Assembly (NCBI RefSeq): GCF_016086655.4
Contig: NC_052132.2
Coordinates: 16,680,805-16,744,804 of the forward strand
Length of the DNA stretch: 64,000 nt
From: Lepeophtheirus salmonis
Lineage: Eukaryota; Arthropoda; Copepoda; Siphonostomatoida; Caligidae
Reading direction: 5' to 3'
Shown here: one piece after another, positions 1 to 10,667 of the stretch
Layout of the letters: every line of letters begins with the position of its first letter
How positions within the stretch are numbered: position 1 is the stretch's first letter
The notes under the pieces: model-generated
Databases searched by the model: none
What the model saw: only the letters and a program-made list of their open reading frames with translations
Told to the model about the DNA's origin: nothing
Made by a program: the position numbers and the translations under genes

Positions 1-103
1 ACTCTTTTGAATGAGTCCTTCGAGCTTTTTTAACTATTTTTTGACACTTTTGTCCTTCCCCAACATCCTTGATGCTAATTACCTCTACTACACCTTTTAG
101 GTG

Positions 104-271
104 CATTTTGAAAAGAAGCCCTGCAGTGTCTGTCATACAAACACCGAGACCCTCAAAACCACAGTCAGACAGCACTGAAACGCTATGACAGAGGACTACA
201 TCTGCACGGGGTGCCAGGCCTTCCACCTAGAAACCATTATTGCCTCTAAGGGAGGCTACATTAATGTTTAA
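104..271 (+). pseudogene. Tc1/mariner transposase C-terminal relic
   Basis: One frame of 56 codons, with a single internal stop, reads as the end of a Tc1/mariner transposase. It contains NAMTEDYICTGCQAFH, then LETIIASKGGYIN and a stop, matching the family's usual closing pattern (W-x-A-M-x-x-x-Y, a cysteine, F-R-x-R-L-E-x-x-I-A-A-x-G-G-Y-I). The catalytic core is missing. The roughly 150 bases after the stop resemble the DNA flanking the relics at 17.75 kb and 39.6 kb, including a conserved 'ttttgttgaaattctatta' stretch and a 'tttattggacca'-like end. All three are therefore probably one element family. Dead copy. Confidence 0.7.
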
Positions 272-1790
272 GTGAGCTGAGGCACACATTTACTTTTACA
301 GAAGTAATTTTGTTGAAATTCTATTATTAATTATTGAATTATATATTGTTGAAGTTTAAAATTCAAAGAGTTCGGAGTTTATTGGACCAGTCGATATACC
401 TTCACCATTTTCTTAACGACTTTTAGTACTATTATTATATTGAAGTTAATCATGCATATCTCTAAAGAGTCATAACAACTTGAATAAAATATATTTTTTT
501 TTGTGACAGCAAGTAATCTTAAAAAAAGTTATATGTTATATGGCATCTTTTATTATAATTATTGCGAGTATATCTATAAGAAATAAATTGAAAATAAAGG
601 GACTTTCTCTTTCAATGATGTATATCATTAATGATAGGAATATAATATTAATTCTTTTTTAAAAAATAGTCACCCCTATAGAAAAAGAAAGTTACTCTCT
701 AGATATACATTTATGTGTACGTAGATATTGAAATATAAAAAGTTATATCACGTTTTATAGGACTTAAGTGCATTGAGGAATGAGTATTTATTAAGATTTA
801 TATGAAAAAGGATAACCTTCAAAGAATGAAGGTTTGAAAAGGAAATTAAAAATCAATTCTGGATAAGGCAGTTGTTTTATCAGGATTTTTCAAAGAAGAA
901 CTATATTGGTATATAAATATATATAGAATGATTAGGATAATCATTATTCTGTCCACGCAATTCGAGAAAGTATTTTGAAAAAGTGGAAAGGTTGGACTTT
1001 TAAATGAATATTAACTTCACTTTTGCATTATCAAATTTTATTTCCTAAAATATTTGTAACTGATTAATGTCACCCTTCAACAGAAAGAAGCTCACAATAA
1101 CCAAATATACTTATTTTAGTAGAATATAATCCTGTGATGCGAAATATGGCCTTAATTGTTCTAAATTAGCCTAATAGTCGTCATAATAAAAGAAACATAT
1201 TTTTGGCTATTTTTATTGTTCAAATCTTTTTTAAAGAAACTTGGTGTTAAAGATAGGGATATATGACTTGAATATCCAAACCTAATTGTTAAATATTAGT
1301 AAACAGTTTTTTTTAAAATGTATTAATTCTATTTAGGAATTGAGTTATCATTGTTTTTGGTTGAAAAACGGTGTTTTTTTATTTAGAGGTTCATAGTTCT
1401 AAGAGGAATAAATCCACAAAACATAAAAATATATCATTTGATATCTGAAAGTCTCGGCTTTAATTTCTTTTTAAGATTCCCTTCAAAAACACTCTATAAT
1501 GCCATGAAATATATTTATTTATATTTCAAGGATTTTTTGAATTGGTCTTATAAGAAATGTATATTTCGTACTTGGCCATAGGAAAATATAATGAGAAAAA
1601 CAGCGAAAAGGATACTAAAGAAAGAATATTTCGTTCTATTGCAACAAAAAAGTCTATATATATATTTTTTTGCCTAGTGTACTTAATCCTTCATTTTTAA
1701 GTAAAGTGCTTATCTTAAATATTGATGGTGATGAAAATCGAATTCATTTTATAACTTGTCCTTTTTTTTATAGGTTTTTTAGTTGGAAAT
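272..1790. other. AT-rich stretch without recognisable gene
   Basis: Apart from about 150 bases of transposon-flank sequence at the left edge, I see only AT-rich DNA with poly-T runs and short stop-riddled frames. No domain motif, RNA fold or clear repeat was recognised. Confidence 0.5.
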
Positions 1791-1794
1791 CTAA

Positions 1795-1920
1795 ATAATT
1801 AATCTTCTTTTCCTAAGCTGTTGTCTATATTATTTATTTCCTGAGGAGTGAATTTCTTTTTTATTAGATGTTACCGTAAAAAACCGGAATGAACATTTGT
1901 GTCTGCTCATAAAAGACGAA
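1795..1920 (+). repeat. Dispersed repeat flanking the PHD pseudogene
   Basis: This stretch resembles 54950-55070. Both have 'ctgttgt' followed by 'atattattta', then a purine-rich 'gaggag' segment, and end with 'gaacatttgtgt' and 'tcataaaagacg'. The similarity stops where the PHD-like reading frame begins, so the PHD fragment appears to abut or sit inside a mobile repeat. Family unknown. Confidence 0.45.
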
Positions 1921-1927
1921 AAAGACA

Positions 1928-2323
1928 ATGGTATGTAGAAGGTGTGCCGTATGCCATACTTGTGGCAAACTTGGTAGCAAACAACTCAAATGTCACAAGA
2001 ATTGACTACAATACTACCAGAATAAGTTTCTCAAATAGGGACATTGTTTGAGATGTGATTCAAGTGGAAAATCTAAAGTTGCACACAATACTGTAAGAGT
2101 TCCACTGAGTTCATTATATTATCTACAGAGGTAGAAAGGATCTTTTTGCCTAATTTGTAAGTCTGCCTATGAGGATTATGATACACGAATAATGGAAATG
2201 AATTGTTTTGGAGTATGGGTACAAACATGTTGTTAAAATGTCGATGAAGAAAGATATCAAGTTCTACACTGTCTTCCTAGAAATAACGAATATGTTTTGG
2301 GCTGTATAATTGCCTCCTATTGA
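1928..2323 (+). pseudogene. Trithorax/KMT2-like PHD-finger pseudogene
   Basis: A single frame of 132 codons from an ATG to a TGA carries four internal stops but no frameshift. It begins with a PHD-type cysteine series (CRRCAVCHTCGK, then KQLKCHK), continues with a second (GHCLRCDSSGKSK) and ends with a third: SFCLICKSAYEDYD, a tryptophan-valine before the last cysteines, then DEERYQVLHCLP and EYVLGC. This order (C-x2-C, acidic loop, W-V-x3-C, DE-x-Y-x-L-x2-LP, Y-x2-x-C) is characteristic of the PHD1-PHD3 block of trithorax/KMT2A-type histone methyltransferases. Several zinc ligands are lost, for example NCFGVW where C-x2-C-x2-W is expected. The lack of introns suggests a retrocopy or a copied exon. 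Not functional. Another PHD family is possible but fits less well. Confidence 0.72.
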
Positions 2324-2519
2324 TAGTGATTAAAATCAAGTACGTTTTTATATAGTAAGTTTTTAAAGGGATTTGTAATCTGAAGAATGATTTTCCTTTC
2401 TGATAAAATCTTTCTGAAATCTTGATATGTCGATATATTTAGCAAATTTATGAATAAGTTCATTACAATGACTCACGTGGAAAAGAAAAAGGAGTTAAAT
2501 GACGTCGATAGACTTCCAT

Positions 2520-2524
2520 GTATC
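2520..2524. repeat. Target-site duplication (left), gtatc
   Basis: The five bases gtatc sit immediately outside the left LTR and recur immediately outside the right LTR at 4186-4190. This is the target duplication expected from an LTR-retrotransposon integrase. Confidence 0.85.
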
Positions 2525-2614
2525 TGTGATAAATAATATATTATATGAATAATTATTGTTATTATTTATATAGAGATGTGTTGCCTTATTTAAAATTATC
2601 AAACCTATCAAACA
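2525..2614 (-). repeat. 3' LTR of the retrotransposon
   Basis: Read on the minus strand it starts tgtttgatagg and ends atcaca. It aligns along its length with 4084-4185, including the shared 'attattcatataatat' block, but lacks about 20 bases present in the other LTR. Confidence 0.82.
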
Positions 2615-2639
2615 ACTCCCCTTTAGATTTGATCAGTAT

Positions 2640-3035
2640 TTGGACTTGAGCAACCTTCAATTACTCAAATACATACATCCACTTTCACCCTTGACAATAT
2701 AAGACCGATGATTTTCATCAATAAAATCTATAATCCCAATAGAATCTCATTCGCCCTTAATAGGATTTCGAACTCGGACCTGTTGTCCAACTTCAAGCAT
2801 GGGTAAATCCCGAGCACCCATAGAATTCCTATCTCCAATTTGCTTACGTTTTCTCTCCGCCATCTTAATTATGGAGTCAGATATTCTTCGATATTGTGAT
2901 TCATGTGCAGGAATCAAAGTTCAGAGTTTTCTTCCAAATAACCACTCTGCAGTTGATAGACCCCCCCTATTTGGTGTATTCCTCCTCTCTAGTATTGCTG
3001 AATTAAATTTATCTACCTCGACACTTCCATTTCTC
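2640..3035 (-). pseudogene. Integrase C-terminal / pol tail relic
   Basis: On the minus strand one frame gives NSAILERRNTPNRGG, STAEWLFGRKL and, further on, LEVGQQVRVRNPI, followed by SYIVKGESGCMY. In Metaviridae (Ty3/Gypsy) pol proteins, E-x-RNTP, S-P-A-x-x-L-F-G-R-x-L-R-T and L-x-V-G-x-x-V-R-V-x-x-P occur in this order after the integrase core. Several in-frame stops are present, including TGA where an arginine (CGA) is expected and TGA where tryptophan is expected. No DDE core is present. The fragment follows gag directly, which marks the deletion junction near 3040. Confidence 0.78.
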
Positions 3036-3273
3036 TAGCATTTTTGTACGAGATCTTTAATTCCATTAACAGCTGCTTCACACAGCTGATGATATCTTGT
3101 AGAGTAGGTTTCTTCAATTGAAGTATTTCTTTTTGGAGATTCTTATCTTGTAGTCCTACAACAAGACGTATTCACAAATGGTCTTCCATTGTTCAATTTT
3201 GGAGCTCTGCTTCCTGTGCGAGTGATTTTGCTCTGTTAAAAAATGAAGCTAAATTTTCCTCCCTCGACTGGAT

Positions 3274-4002
3274 TCATTTATTGAAGTCAACTCTTCGATA
3301 CAGGATGGAGTATTTTCCTCGGTAATTCCCATTCAACGAATCTAAACAAGTATCAATACCTTGAATGTCACCCATATCCAAGAACTGTTCAAGATTACCC
3401 CGACAAGAAAAAGAGAGACAGTTATCAAGATATCCTTGCTGCTCATCCAATGGTAATTTTGACATTAAATTCGAAGAATAACATCTACTGAAAGCCTTCA
3501 TCCAGTTTTTGAATTCTATAAGACTATTGTTGACTTCTAGAGGTTCTTGTTTTAATGAAACATCTATTCGGTTTCCTCTACTCGAATCTGTAGTAATATT
3601 TTGAAAATCATTCGTTCTATTTTTAACATTATGGTGTAATTCGAAAAATGTTTCCCAATCAACATGAATAGATTTTTGTAATTTAACACACTTCTTGTAA
3701 TTTTGAGATTCTAAAAGATCTTTTATTGACATATCTTCCCATTCTGCACACTCCTGTATGAGATTCTTGCATTTATTTAATTTAGAGTCAGCCTCACTGA
3801 GTCCATGGTCATAAACAGCTAATTTAGCTTGCATACCCTGATCTGTAATTGGGATTCTTGTAACCTCACTACTAACTTCTTTAAGACTCGCAATGGGCAT
3901 TGCGATCTGAGGGCATCCTTGTCGAATCTTCTGATAAAGAGTTTTGATAGATTTAGACCTTTGGTCGTTCATCCTTGACTTCTTCTCTTCTTCTCCAACC
4001 AT
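3274..4002 (-). CDS. Gag-like polyprotein N-terminal region (242 aa)
   Basis: Open frame of 242 codons starting about 80 bases inside the 5' LTR and reading toward the deleted pol. It has a charged N-terminus, a helical middle with EFKNWMKAFSRCYSSNL, and SFSCRGNLEQFLDMGDIQG. After its TGA (tryptophan expected) the frame continues with SREENLASFFNRAKSLAQ, and a neighbouring frame gives VGLQDKNLQKEILQLKK, which resembles the end of a gypsy capsid domain. No zinc knuckle was seen. The position between PBS and pol supports gag; sequence identity alone is weak. Probably no longer functional. Confidence 0.62.
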   Translation of the reverse strand: MVGEEEKKSRMNDQRSKSIKTLYQKIRQGCPQIAMPIASLKEVSSEVTRIPITDQGMQAKLAVYDHGLSEADSKLNKCKNLIQECAEWEDMSIKDLLESQNYKKCVKLQKSIHVDWETFFELHHNVKNRTNDFQNITTDSSRGNRIDVSLKQEPLEVNNSLIEFKNWMKAFSRCYSSNLMSKLPLDEQQGYLDNCLSFSCRGNLEQFLDMGDIQGIDTCLDSLNGNYRGKYSILYRRVDFNK

Positions 4003-4083
4003 TCTTATTTAATTTATAATTAAATATTTAACACAAACTCTCTTAATTTTAATTAATAAGGTTCTTCCTTTTCGATGGCACCA

Positions 4084-4185
4084 TGTGCTATATTATATGA
4101 ATAATCCTTGTTATTATTTACAAATGTATTGACACAATTAATATAGAGATATGTCGCTTTATTTACAATTATCAAACCTATAACA
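4084..4185 (-). repeat. 5' LTR of the retrotransposon
   Basis: On the minus strand it begins tgttataggtttg and ends atagcaca, giving TG..CA termini. The base after it opens TGG, as in a primer-binding site. It is the fuller LTR copy (102 bp). No TATA box or poly(A) signal could be assigned with confidence. Confidence 0.82.
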
Positions 4186-7100
4186 GTATCTAAAATTATA
4201 TGTATAAATACCCTAATTTGCCTATAAAATTAGTTATGAAATTACTCAGAAACATAATTTGTAAATTGAGGTTTTTTAAATTTTCATATACAAAATGTCT
4301 GATATTATCTTGAACAAAATAGACTCGTCACCTCCAGTTTCAGATATCTGATTTATGATATAATTGAATATCAAATATATAGGACTATTTTTTAACTTTG
4401 ACAAACAAAACAAAACAAAAGAGAAACTTTGGATCTCTTATAATTTTTTTTTTTTTAGTTCGTTAAAAGTTTTTATATCCAGTAAAGAAAGAATATTACT
4501 ATTGATATTTCAATTCTAAATGGCTGCTGAAAAAGTAAACTTTCAAATAATTTCTGTATTTTTAGAAGTAGTAGGTGTATTTTTGAATATTACAAAAAAT
4601 CAAGAACATGTCTTAAATAAGATACTAATGGTTTTACTAAACATTGCCTGTTGTAATTAGGGTCCACTTAAAACAGAAATTTTGCTCTAATAGTTTAGAT
4701 TATAACTTTCCAAGGAATCCTGTACATTACTTTCCTTTTGTTATGAGCACAGTCACACACAAATACTAAATATGTTTTTTTTTAATTATGAATCCCCAAG
4801 TAATCTTTAGTATTACTCTTCTTTGTGTATTACTACACCCATACAAAACTACTCGATACAATAATACTTTAATTCGCCTTAAATGTTTTCTTCTCAAAAA
4901 TACAAGAACAATACTAAGAGTTTGAGAAAAAAAATAATTAATATGTTGGGGATGACAGATGAGTACTTCAATCTGAAAGTGATCACGAATAAAGACAAAC
5001 ACATTTCATTTTAACATAGCAGCGTTTACTCAAATCTGAACATATACCCATATACATAAATGACAATATGCAACAAAATTTATTGTTAATAAAGCCATAG
5101 AACACGAAAATGGCCATCAAATTTTTCAAACTCGACAAGTTTATCGTTTAAAGCCTTCAAAAAATATATAGTTTGTAAGGGATAGCTACGATTCAGAATC
5201 AAAGTAAATAACAAATTGATACAAAAATTCAAATATTAATCAATCAAAATCGACCTTTTTTTACAAAGCAATTTTTTTTAAATTGAAAAGTATGGTCTAA
5301 TCTACAACTTCACTTAGGATATATAACATTTGAAGAAATAATAAAAAAGATATTCGCTTCTAAGCAAGGTACTTCATTTTACTCGATTTTTTAGGGGTTA
5401 TACACGTTTTTTATTCATTTTAATCAAGATAAAGTAATTCATAATTCATTTTTCAAGTTGTTATTTACTTTGATTTTCATCTATATATTTCTTCAAAAAT
5501 ACTGTTGCATGGTATTTTGATTCATATTAATAAAGAATCAATAACAAAAACAAACAAAAACATTGCACTTGTTAAACATGCAACCGCCTGTAATATTTCA
5601 TTTCTTCGAGTACATTATTATTTCCTTTATCAAAAATATTTATATAATTTACGTCAGGGGAATTATATGGAGTACATTGAGTAACTTGTTGTCATATGTT
5701 CATACAGACAGAAAGACAAACTTCGTTTTATTAATATAGATATAATTTGTGGATAAAATAAATACTGTGAATTTTTTTTTGTCAATTTTTATAAATTGTG
5801 GTTTTTCGTTTTGACAAATAGCAAATTTAGAATAAAATTTATAAATGTCTGAGTTCCAATCCTTTGAATATTGAACTTATAATTTCCATGCATCTTAAAG
5901 ACATTTATATGCCTTTAAACTTAAGAAAACAATAAGTTATTTTTACTTATTTTATTTGGTTATTTTGCGTAAAGTTTGCCATTAAAGGAGTGTAACTCTA
6001 AATCGGCTTTCTCAATTATTATTACTAAATTTTGTGGTTTAATTTAAGTGAAGTATACTTAAATATTTTTTCTTAAATAAAACGTTGTTACTTTATTGTA
6101 TGACGTAACCTTTATTATGAAAAAAAAAACATTAAAAAAATTCGAAAATTAATTAGTATTTAGCCAATTCTTACCAAACATGGAGTTATTATGTAACAAT
6201 TGTTAGGAATTGTTTTCAGCTTCAACCACTCATGCACACTCTACTAATAACGTTCAGAGCACTGATTAGGGAAAAAAGGGGTTATACATCGTCAACAGAC
6301 AATTAAATGCACAATTTTTGTGTTAGAGAGATAAATATAAATACGTCCACGAAGGAGGATCGAATTTTTCTTGTTGGCCAATAGGGTTTCATTTATTTTT
6401 ATTTTTTAATAAAATCTAATTTGCATTTAAAGTTAGAAAACAATTAAAATACATACTAATCTTAGATATTGAGATACGTTAACTTTTTCCCGAGGTTTTT
6501 GTACTTACAAAGGAAATTCCCTTTTTTTCTGCGTCTCCCACACATCCTGATTCTGCGTGGGTGTACTTACGTACGTTAATATTAACACCACGAGAGCCAC
6601 CTCTGCTATTCTTGGTAAGGGTAGACACCTCTGAAACGCACCGCAGGGATAAGAGTCTGGAGCTTACATATCAGCTTTGAGGCCAGTCGATCGAGATCGC
6701 TAACTCCCACAAAACCATATAAGAGTTTGTAGTTCGATGGCTTCTAACCCAATTTGGACTCTAGCCTCTGGCTAATTCATGTTGTTTTTGTTGGCAAATA
6801 GGGGTTTATACTTTTCAAAATCAGTTTTCGTTATTATTCTTGAAGGCCAATCCATCTAATTATAAATTAATAACTAGTGGGTATGCTTATATAAGGTGAA
6901 GAGTAAGGATGAGGTGTTGCTTGGGAGTTATAAGCATTTTGGTCATGTTAAAAAATAACCCAAAAGTGAAAATTATTATCCTGACATCTTGAAGGAGAGG
7001 AGCTTAGTTGTCCGGACGTTTGATTAGATTAGCTAAAATCAACAGTGAGGAAGGGAGGAGAAAAAAGAAATCAACAAGAACAAAGGCAAGAATTACTCCG

Positions 7101-7439
7101 ATGTCGATCTTTAATTCTACTGCGAGTTCAACAAGGAGTTAAAATTATACCTATGTAACTCCGCAGAAAACCTAATAGGTTACTCCCATTACAAATATTC
7201 AATCACGTTTTATTGATAACTGTAAGTAGTTGAAAGTGTATTTAACCCCTCAGGTAATTAAATAATAATGACAACAGCTAGTTATAAGAAAAATCATTGG
7301 TCAGTTTCCCAGCTAAAAAAAAACAAAAACAGGTGAGCTAAAGAAATACAACAAATGTTCATCAATAGTGATAAATGTTAGTGTTTGTTGAACTCACAGT
7401 AGATTTTGGATCAACATCAGCGTAATTTAACTATATATA
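4186..7439. other. AT-rich stretch; one GC-richer island
   Basis: Mostly AT-rich DNA with no supported gene. Near 5709-5745 there is one copy of a short motif ('gacaaac', 'ttttattaatatagat') that recurs elsewhere in the window. The only part that stands out is 6520-6790, listed separately. Confidence 0.45.
6520..6790. other. GC-richer island of unknown function
   Basis: About 270 bases of balanced composition inside very AT-rich DNA. On the minus strand it has a stop-free stretch of about 48 codons (PCGAFQRCLPLPRIAEVALV and onward) ending close to a perfect donor-like GTAAGT at about 6505. A second GTAAGT lies near 6570. A similar 20-25 base stretch ('gttggc', 'aataggg', 'ttta') sits on both sides at about 6370 and 6785. 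This could be an exon, part of a repeat or an RNA gene; I recognise no domain. Confidence 0.3.
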
Positions 7440-7740
7440 TCTTGTTTTATATCCTTCTACGCCTTCCCTTTGTTACACGTATGTACTTGTAGCTGATCTA
7501 ATGAAATGTCATGAAAGGTAAGCTGATCTCTTCCAAAACATTCTTCTAATTGCATATGTCATCAAATTGATTTTTGGTCACTTTTTTTTAACAAACCCAA
7601 GATTTTTAGATCATATTTTTGTTCATTTCCTTCTACTCATAGCTTGCAGCTGATCTAATAAACCGTCCTGATATCCAAGCTGCTCTCCTTTTCAATATTC
7701 TCCTAATTATGAGCTACGTTCATTCTCAGTTTCTTTTATA
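7440..7740 (+). repeat. Two diverged copies of a ~160-bp repeat
   Basis: The stretch 'ccttctac ... gcagctgatctaat ... cgtc ... ctctccttc' occurs twice here (about 7455-7610 and 7625-7740). Related text is at 55150-55300 and 55590-55760, where 'agct', 'ctctcctccaaaacaat' and a poly-T run followed by 'aacac' appear in the same order. Repeat of unknown type. Confidence 0.45.
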
Positions 7741-9670
7741 TTTAGACACAGGCAGGGCATGTTAAAAAAAAAAGACTAGAAATCGGCAATACAAATCTTT
7801 TTCTGTAATATCGATCTCTTTTATTGAATGTAAAAGATAATCAATCTTTAGTAAATTATTTCATTTATCGAATGAAAGAAATAAAGGTTTTCGTCTCCTC
7901 CCCCTTTGAAAGATCAAATGAGGATAATGGATGTCATTTAATATAATATAAAAATACTACATAGGATAATGAGATTTTTTATATCAATATGATATTCTTA
8001 TTTTTCTTCCTTTAATAAATCTTATACTTTAGATCCTGAACTATAATTTTATAGTATTATATAATTGTTATTGTAGATATTTTCAACAAAGGAACAAAGT
8101 TTAAGCATTTTAATAGTTTTAAAAGTTCAAGTATTTTATACAGGGTGTACAAGCTAACTATACTCCCACTTTGGTGCTCTCTCTTGGGCAAATATATTTT
8201 CGTCAATCCGCGAGTTTTTCTCAATATCATATAACTCATGTCGAATAATAATTACTTCATCACAGAGAAGTGATTATTATTCTTACTTTTGAATTCCTGC
8301 CATGTTGCGTACTTAAACTATTTTTAAAGGGTTCGAACTACATTTGAATCATATATTACTTTAATGTGTTTTATAATTATCATTAATGACCTATAATAAT
8401 CAATTGGAAAAAATAATTCTGAAAAATAATACTTATTAATTTATCTATGACATATAAAGGATATATAAAATGTAATAATACAACAGTTTTATATTAAAAT
8501 AAAATTGTATATGTGTAGAGGCAGCAATAAAAAATCCTGGAATTTTAAAAGAGAAAAGGGAGATAACTTCATTTTTTATTTTCTAACAATTTTTACTTTA
8601 TAATAAATTACAATGATAAATTCCATGGATAAAAAACTACACTTAAGCCTGAAGTATATTTTTATTCTCGTAAAATGATAACATTCTAAAAAGTATAAAG
8701 CTTTTAATTTCTTTTCTCTTCCTATTCTAACTTCTGGTATAAAAAATCAAGAGTGACCAAAAGAAAATACCTTAATAATTTAGTATCAGTGTTCAAATAT
8801 AATTCTAAATAGTGGGCCTTCCAATTCATTATTCAAAAAATATCCCAAAATAATTTAAAGACAATATCTTGTAAATAAAAGTTTTTTTTTACGGAATAAG
8901 TTTTCAAAAAAGTTGTTTCCAGGATCTTTTGTGGCTGGATCTACAAATTTTGCTATATATGATTGATAAATTGTAACAAATTGTCGTTTAGTCGAATTGA
9001 GCTTCCAGAAAAAATACTTGCCCGTAAATTGACCTTCAGGGAAAATGTTTTCTCCAATAGTCCACTCACGAGTTTAAAAATGCTTTTACTCTGTCCATAG
9101 CTGTGAAAAAAGTATCAAAATACTCACTTTATGATAAACTTCTTCGTTTTTGTAGCAATGAACTTAAAGCGCAGCACCTTAGAGATACAGTGAAATAACA
9201 AAATTACGACTTCGTTATGAGGGTCTTTTTTTTTAATACAAATATATATATTTGTATAAATACTGTCTCCCAGAGTTAGATCATCTTTTATTATACTGGT
9301 AATTTGGTAATGAAAAAATACATATAAATGTTAAGAAAAGAAAAAGTGTTGCTACTTTTATATCCTTTTTGAATTATATTAATCCTTTGTTAAATCTTCG
9401 TGTTGAAAATATATTTCTCTATGAAAGGAATTAAATAATTCCAACCTGCCTTTGTTGTAAATTAAAAGAAAAACCATTATGATAAAATTATAACCTATGC
9501 AATGTACATACATAATGATAGTCTGTACTCCTTGTACAAAGGTTATTTTAATGTAAAAGTTTCTCCTCCCTGGAGTAGTAATACTTTTTCATACATTAAA
9601 AGTGTGCAATTCGACCATTGCTTTTTTTTCTAAGCTGTTATGATTTTTTTTTTTTTAATTATTGAGGGGA
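7741..9670. other. AT-rich stretch without recognisable gene
   Basis: Short frames only; none shows a known motif and none has neighbouring splice signals that would make it credible. Nothing else was recognised. Confidence 0.45.
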
Positions 9671-9689
9671 AAGCGATAGATAAGCACAA

Positions 9690-9925
9690 TATCATACAGA
9701 AAATTTATAATGGACGTTTGACTTTACATTTGAATGATAAAGAGTAATGTTTTGGATTGGTTGGTCAGAACAACGCAGAGAACACAAGTACAATAACTAT
9801 TATTTACGTTACATGTTTGTTATGATTTTCTTCGAATAGAAGTAAATTATAGTTTAAAAAGTATTAAGTTTTGATTTATATATATATGATCAGAGATGAA
9901 AATAGTATCATAACATAAAAAGGCC
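9690..9925 (+). repeat. Dispersed repeat, copy 1 (second copy at 20.8 kb)
   Basis: About 230 bases align with 20790-21020: 'gacgtttgactttacatttgaat', 'ttggattggttggtcag', 'gagaacac', 'agtacaataactatt', 'acgttac' and 'gaatagaagtaa' occur in the same order and spacing. No coding potential was seen. Probably a non-autonomous element or part of a larger transposon. Confidence 0.65.
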
Positions 9926-10099
9926 CGGTTTTGGTATTAAAAAAACATTTTATGGGCACACATGTATGTTTAATCAGGATTTGAATAAAAATAAATCTAA
10001 TTTAGAAAAGAAAACTCACTATTCAGGAATGAAATAATTATGACAACTGCTAAGGAAAAGAAAATTAATTCTTCAAATTACCAATTCCTCAAGAAAGGG

Positions 10100-10665
10100 C
10101 TATCTCAAAAATTCACTCGATTTACATCACTATAAATGATAGGCTGGGTCATACTTTTGAGAATCAAAAACTTGTAGTGGTTTTTACTGTGTTCTTTCAT
10201 TTAGATTTAAAAATATAATTTTCAAAAAAATAAAATAACCTTTAGCTCCATCAACTTCATTTTGAAAATTAGCGAGAATGCGTTTTTTTCTACAATCTCT
10301 AGTACAATCTTTCCTTGTGTAATTTATTGATGTTCATATTAAGGGAATTTAGATTTATTGTCTTCGATGTGAAGAGTTCAAATATGAAGAAATTTTAATC
10401 ATAACTTAACATTCAGTTATATAAGTTTACGATTTGATGATATTTGATGTAGATATAAACTTTAAACAAGACAAATAAGAAGTAATTTTAATACTGTTTT
10501 CTTTGGAGAATACTTAGAAACATATAATTTTATTAATTAATCATATAATACATATCAGTTGATGCTTTATTTTGTCGGTTTTGCAAAAATGTAGTTTGAT
10601 TAAATAATGAAAAGGTTTAAATTATATTTGAATAAATTAAAGAGTTTCAACTTTTTCTTTCCATA
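10100..10665 (+). repeat. Long dispersed repeat, copy 1 left part (copy 2 at 61.3 kb)
   Basis: This stretch aligns over several hundred bases with 61340-61850. Shared blocks include 'atatgaagaaattttaat', 'agtaattttaatactgtttt', 'acttagaaacatata', 'atcagttgatg' and 'aattaaagagtttcaacttt'. The alignment is interrupted at about 10665 by a non-LTR retrotransposon and resumes at about 11265. The identity of the repeat is unknown. Confidence 0.7.
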
Positions 10666-10667
10666 TA

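Larger units (their letters stand above)
2525..4185 (-). mobile_element. Internally deleted Ty3/Gypsy-type LTR retrotransposon
   Basis: Minus-strand element of about 1.66 kb. The LTRs are short (about 102 and 90 bp), begin TG and end CA, and are flanked by gtatc duplications. Directly after the 5' LTR (4064-4083) is a primer-binding-site-like TGGTGCCATC; directly before the 3' LTR (2615-2624) is a polypurine tract, aaaggggagt. Between them are only a gag-like frame and a tail matching the end of pol (integrase C-terminal region). Protease, reverse transcriptase and RNase H are absent. It is a deletion derivative that would have needed enzymes from a full-length relative. The LTRs differ by many substitutions and an indel of about 20 bases, so the insertion is old. 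Confidence 0.85.

Noticed and set aside
1928..2323. Functional PHD-finger gene read with stop-codon readthrough
   Set aside because: Four in-frame stops and lost zinc ligands make this untenable; treated as a pseudogene.
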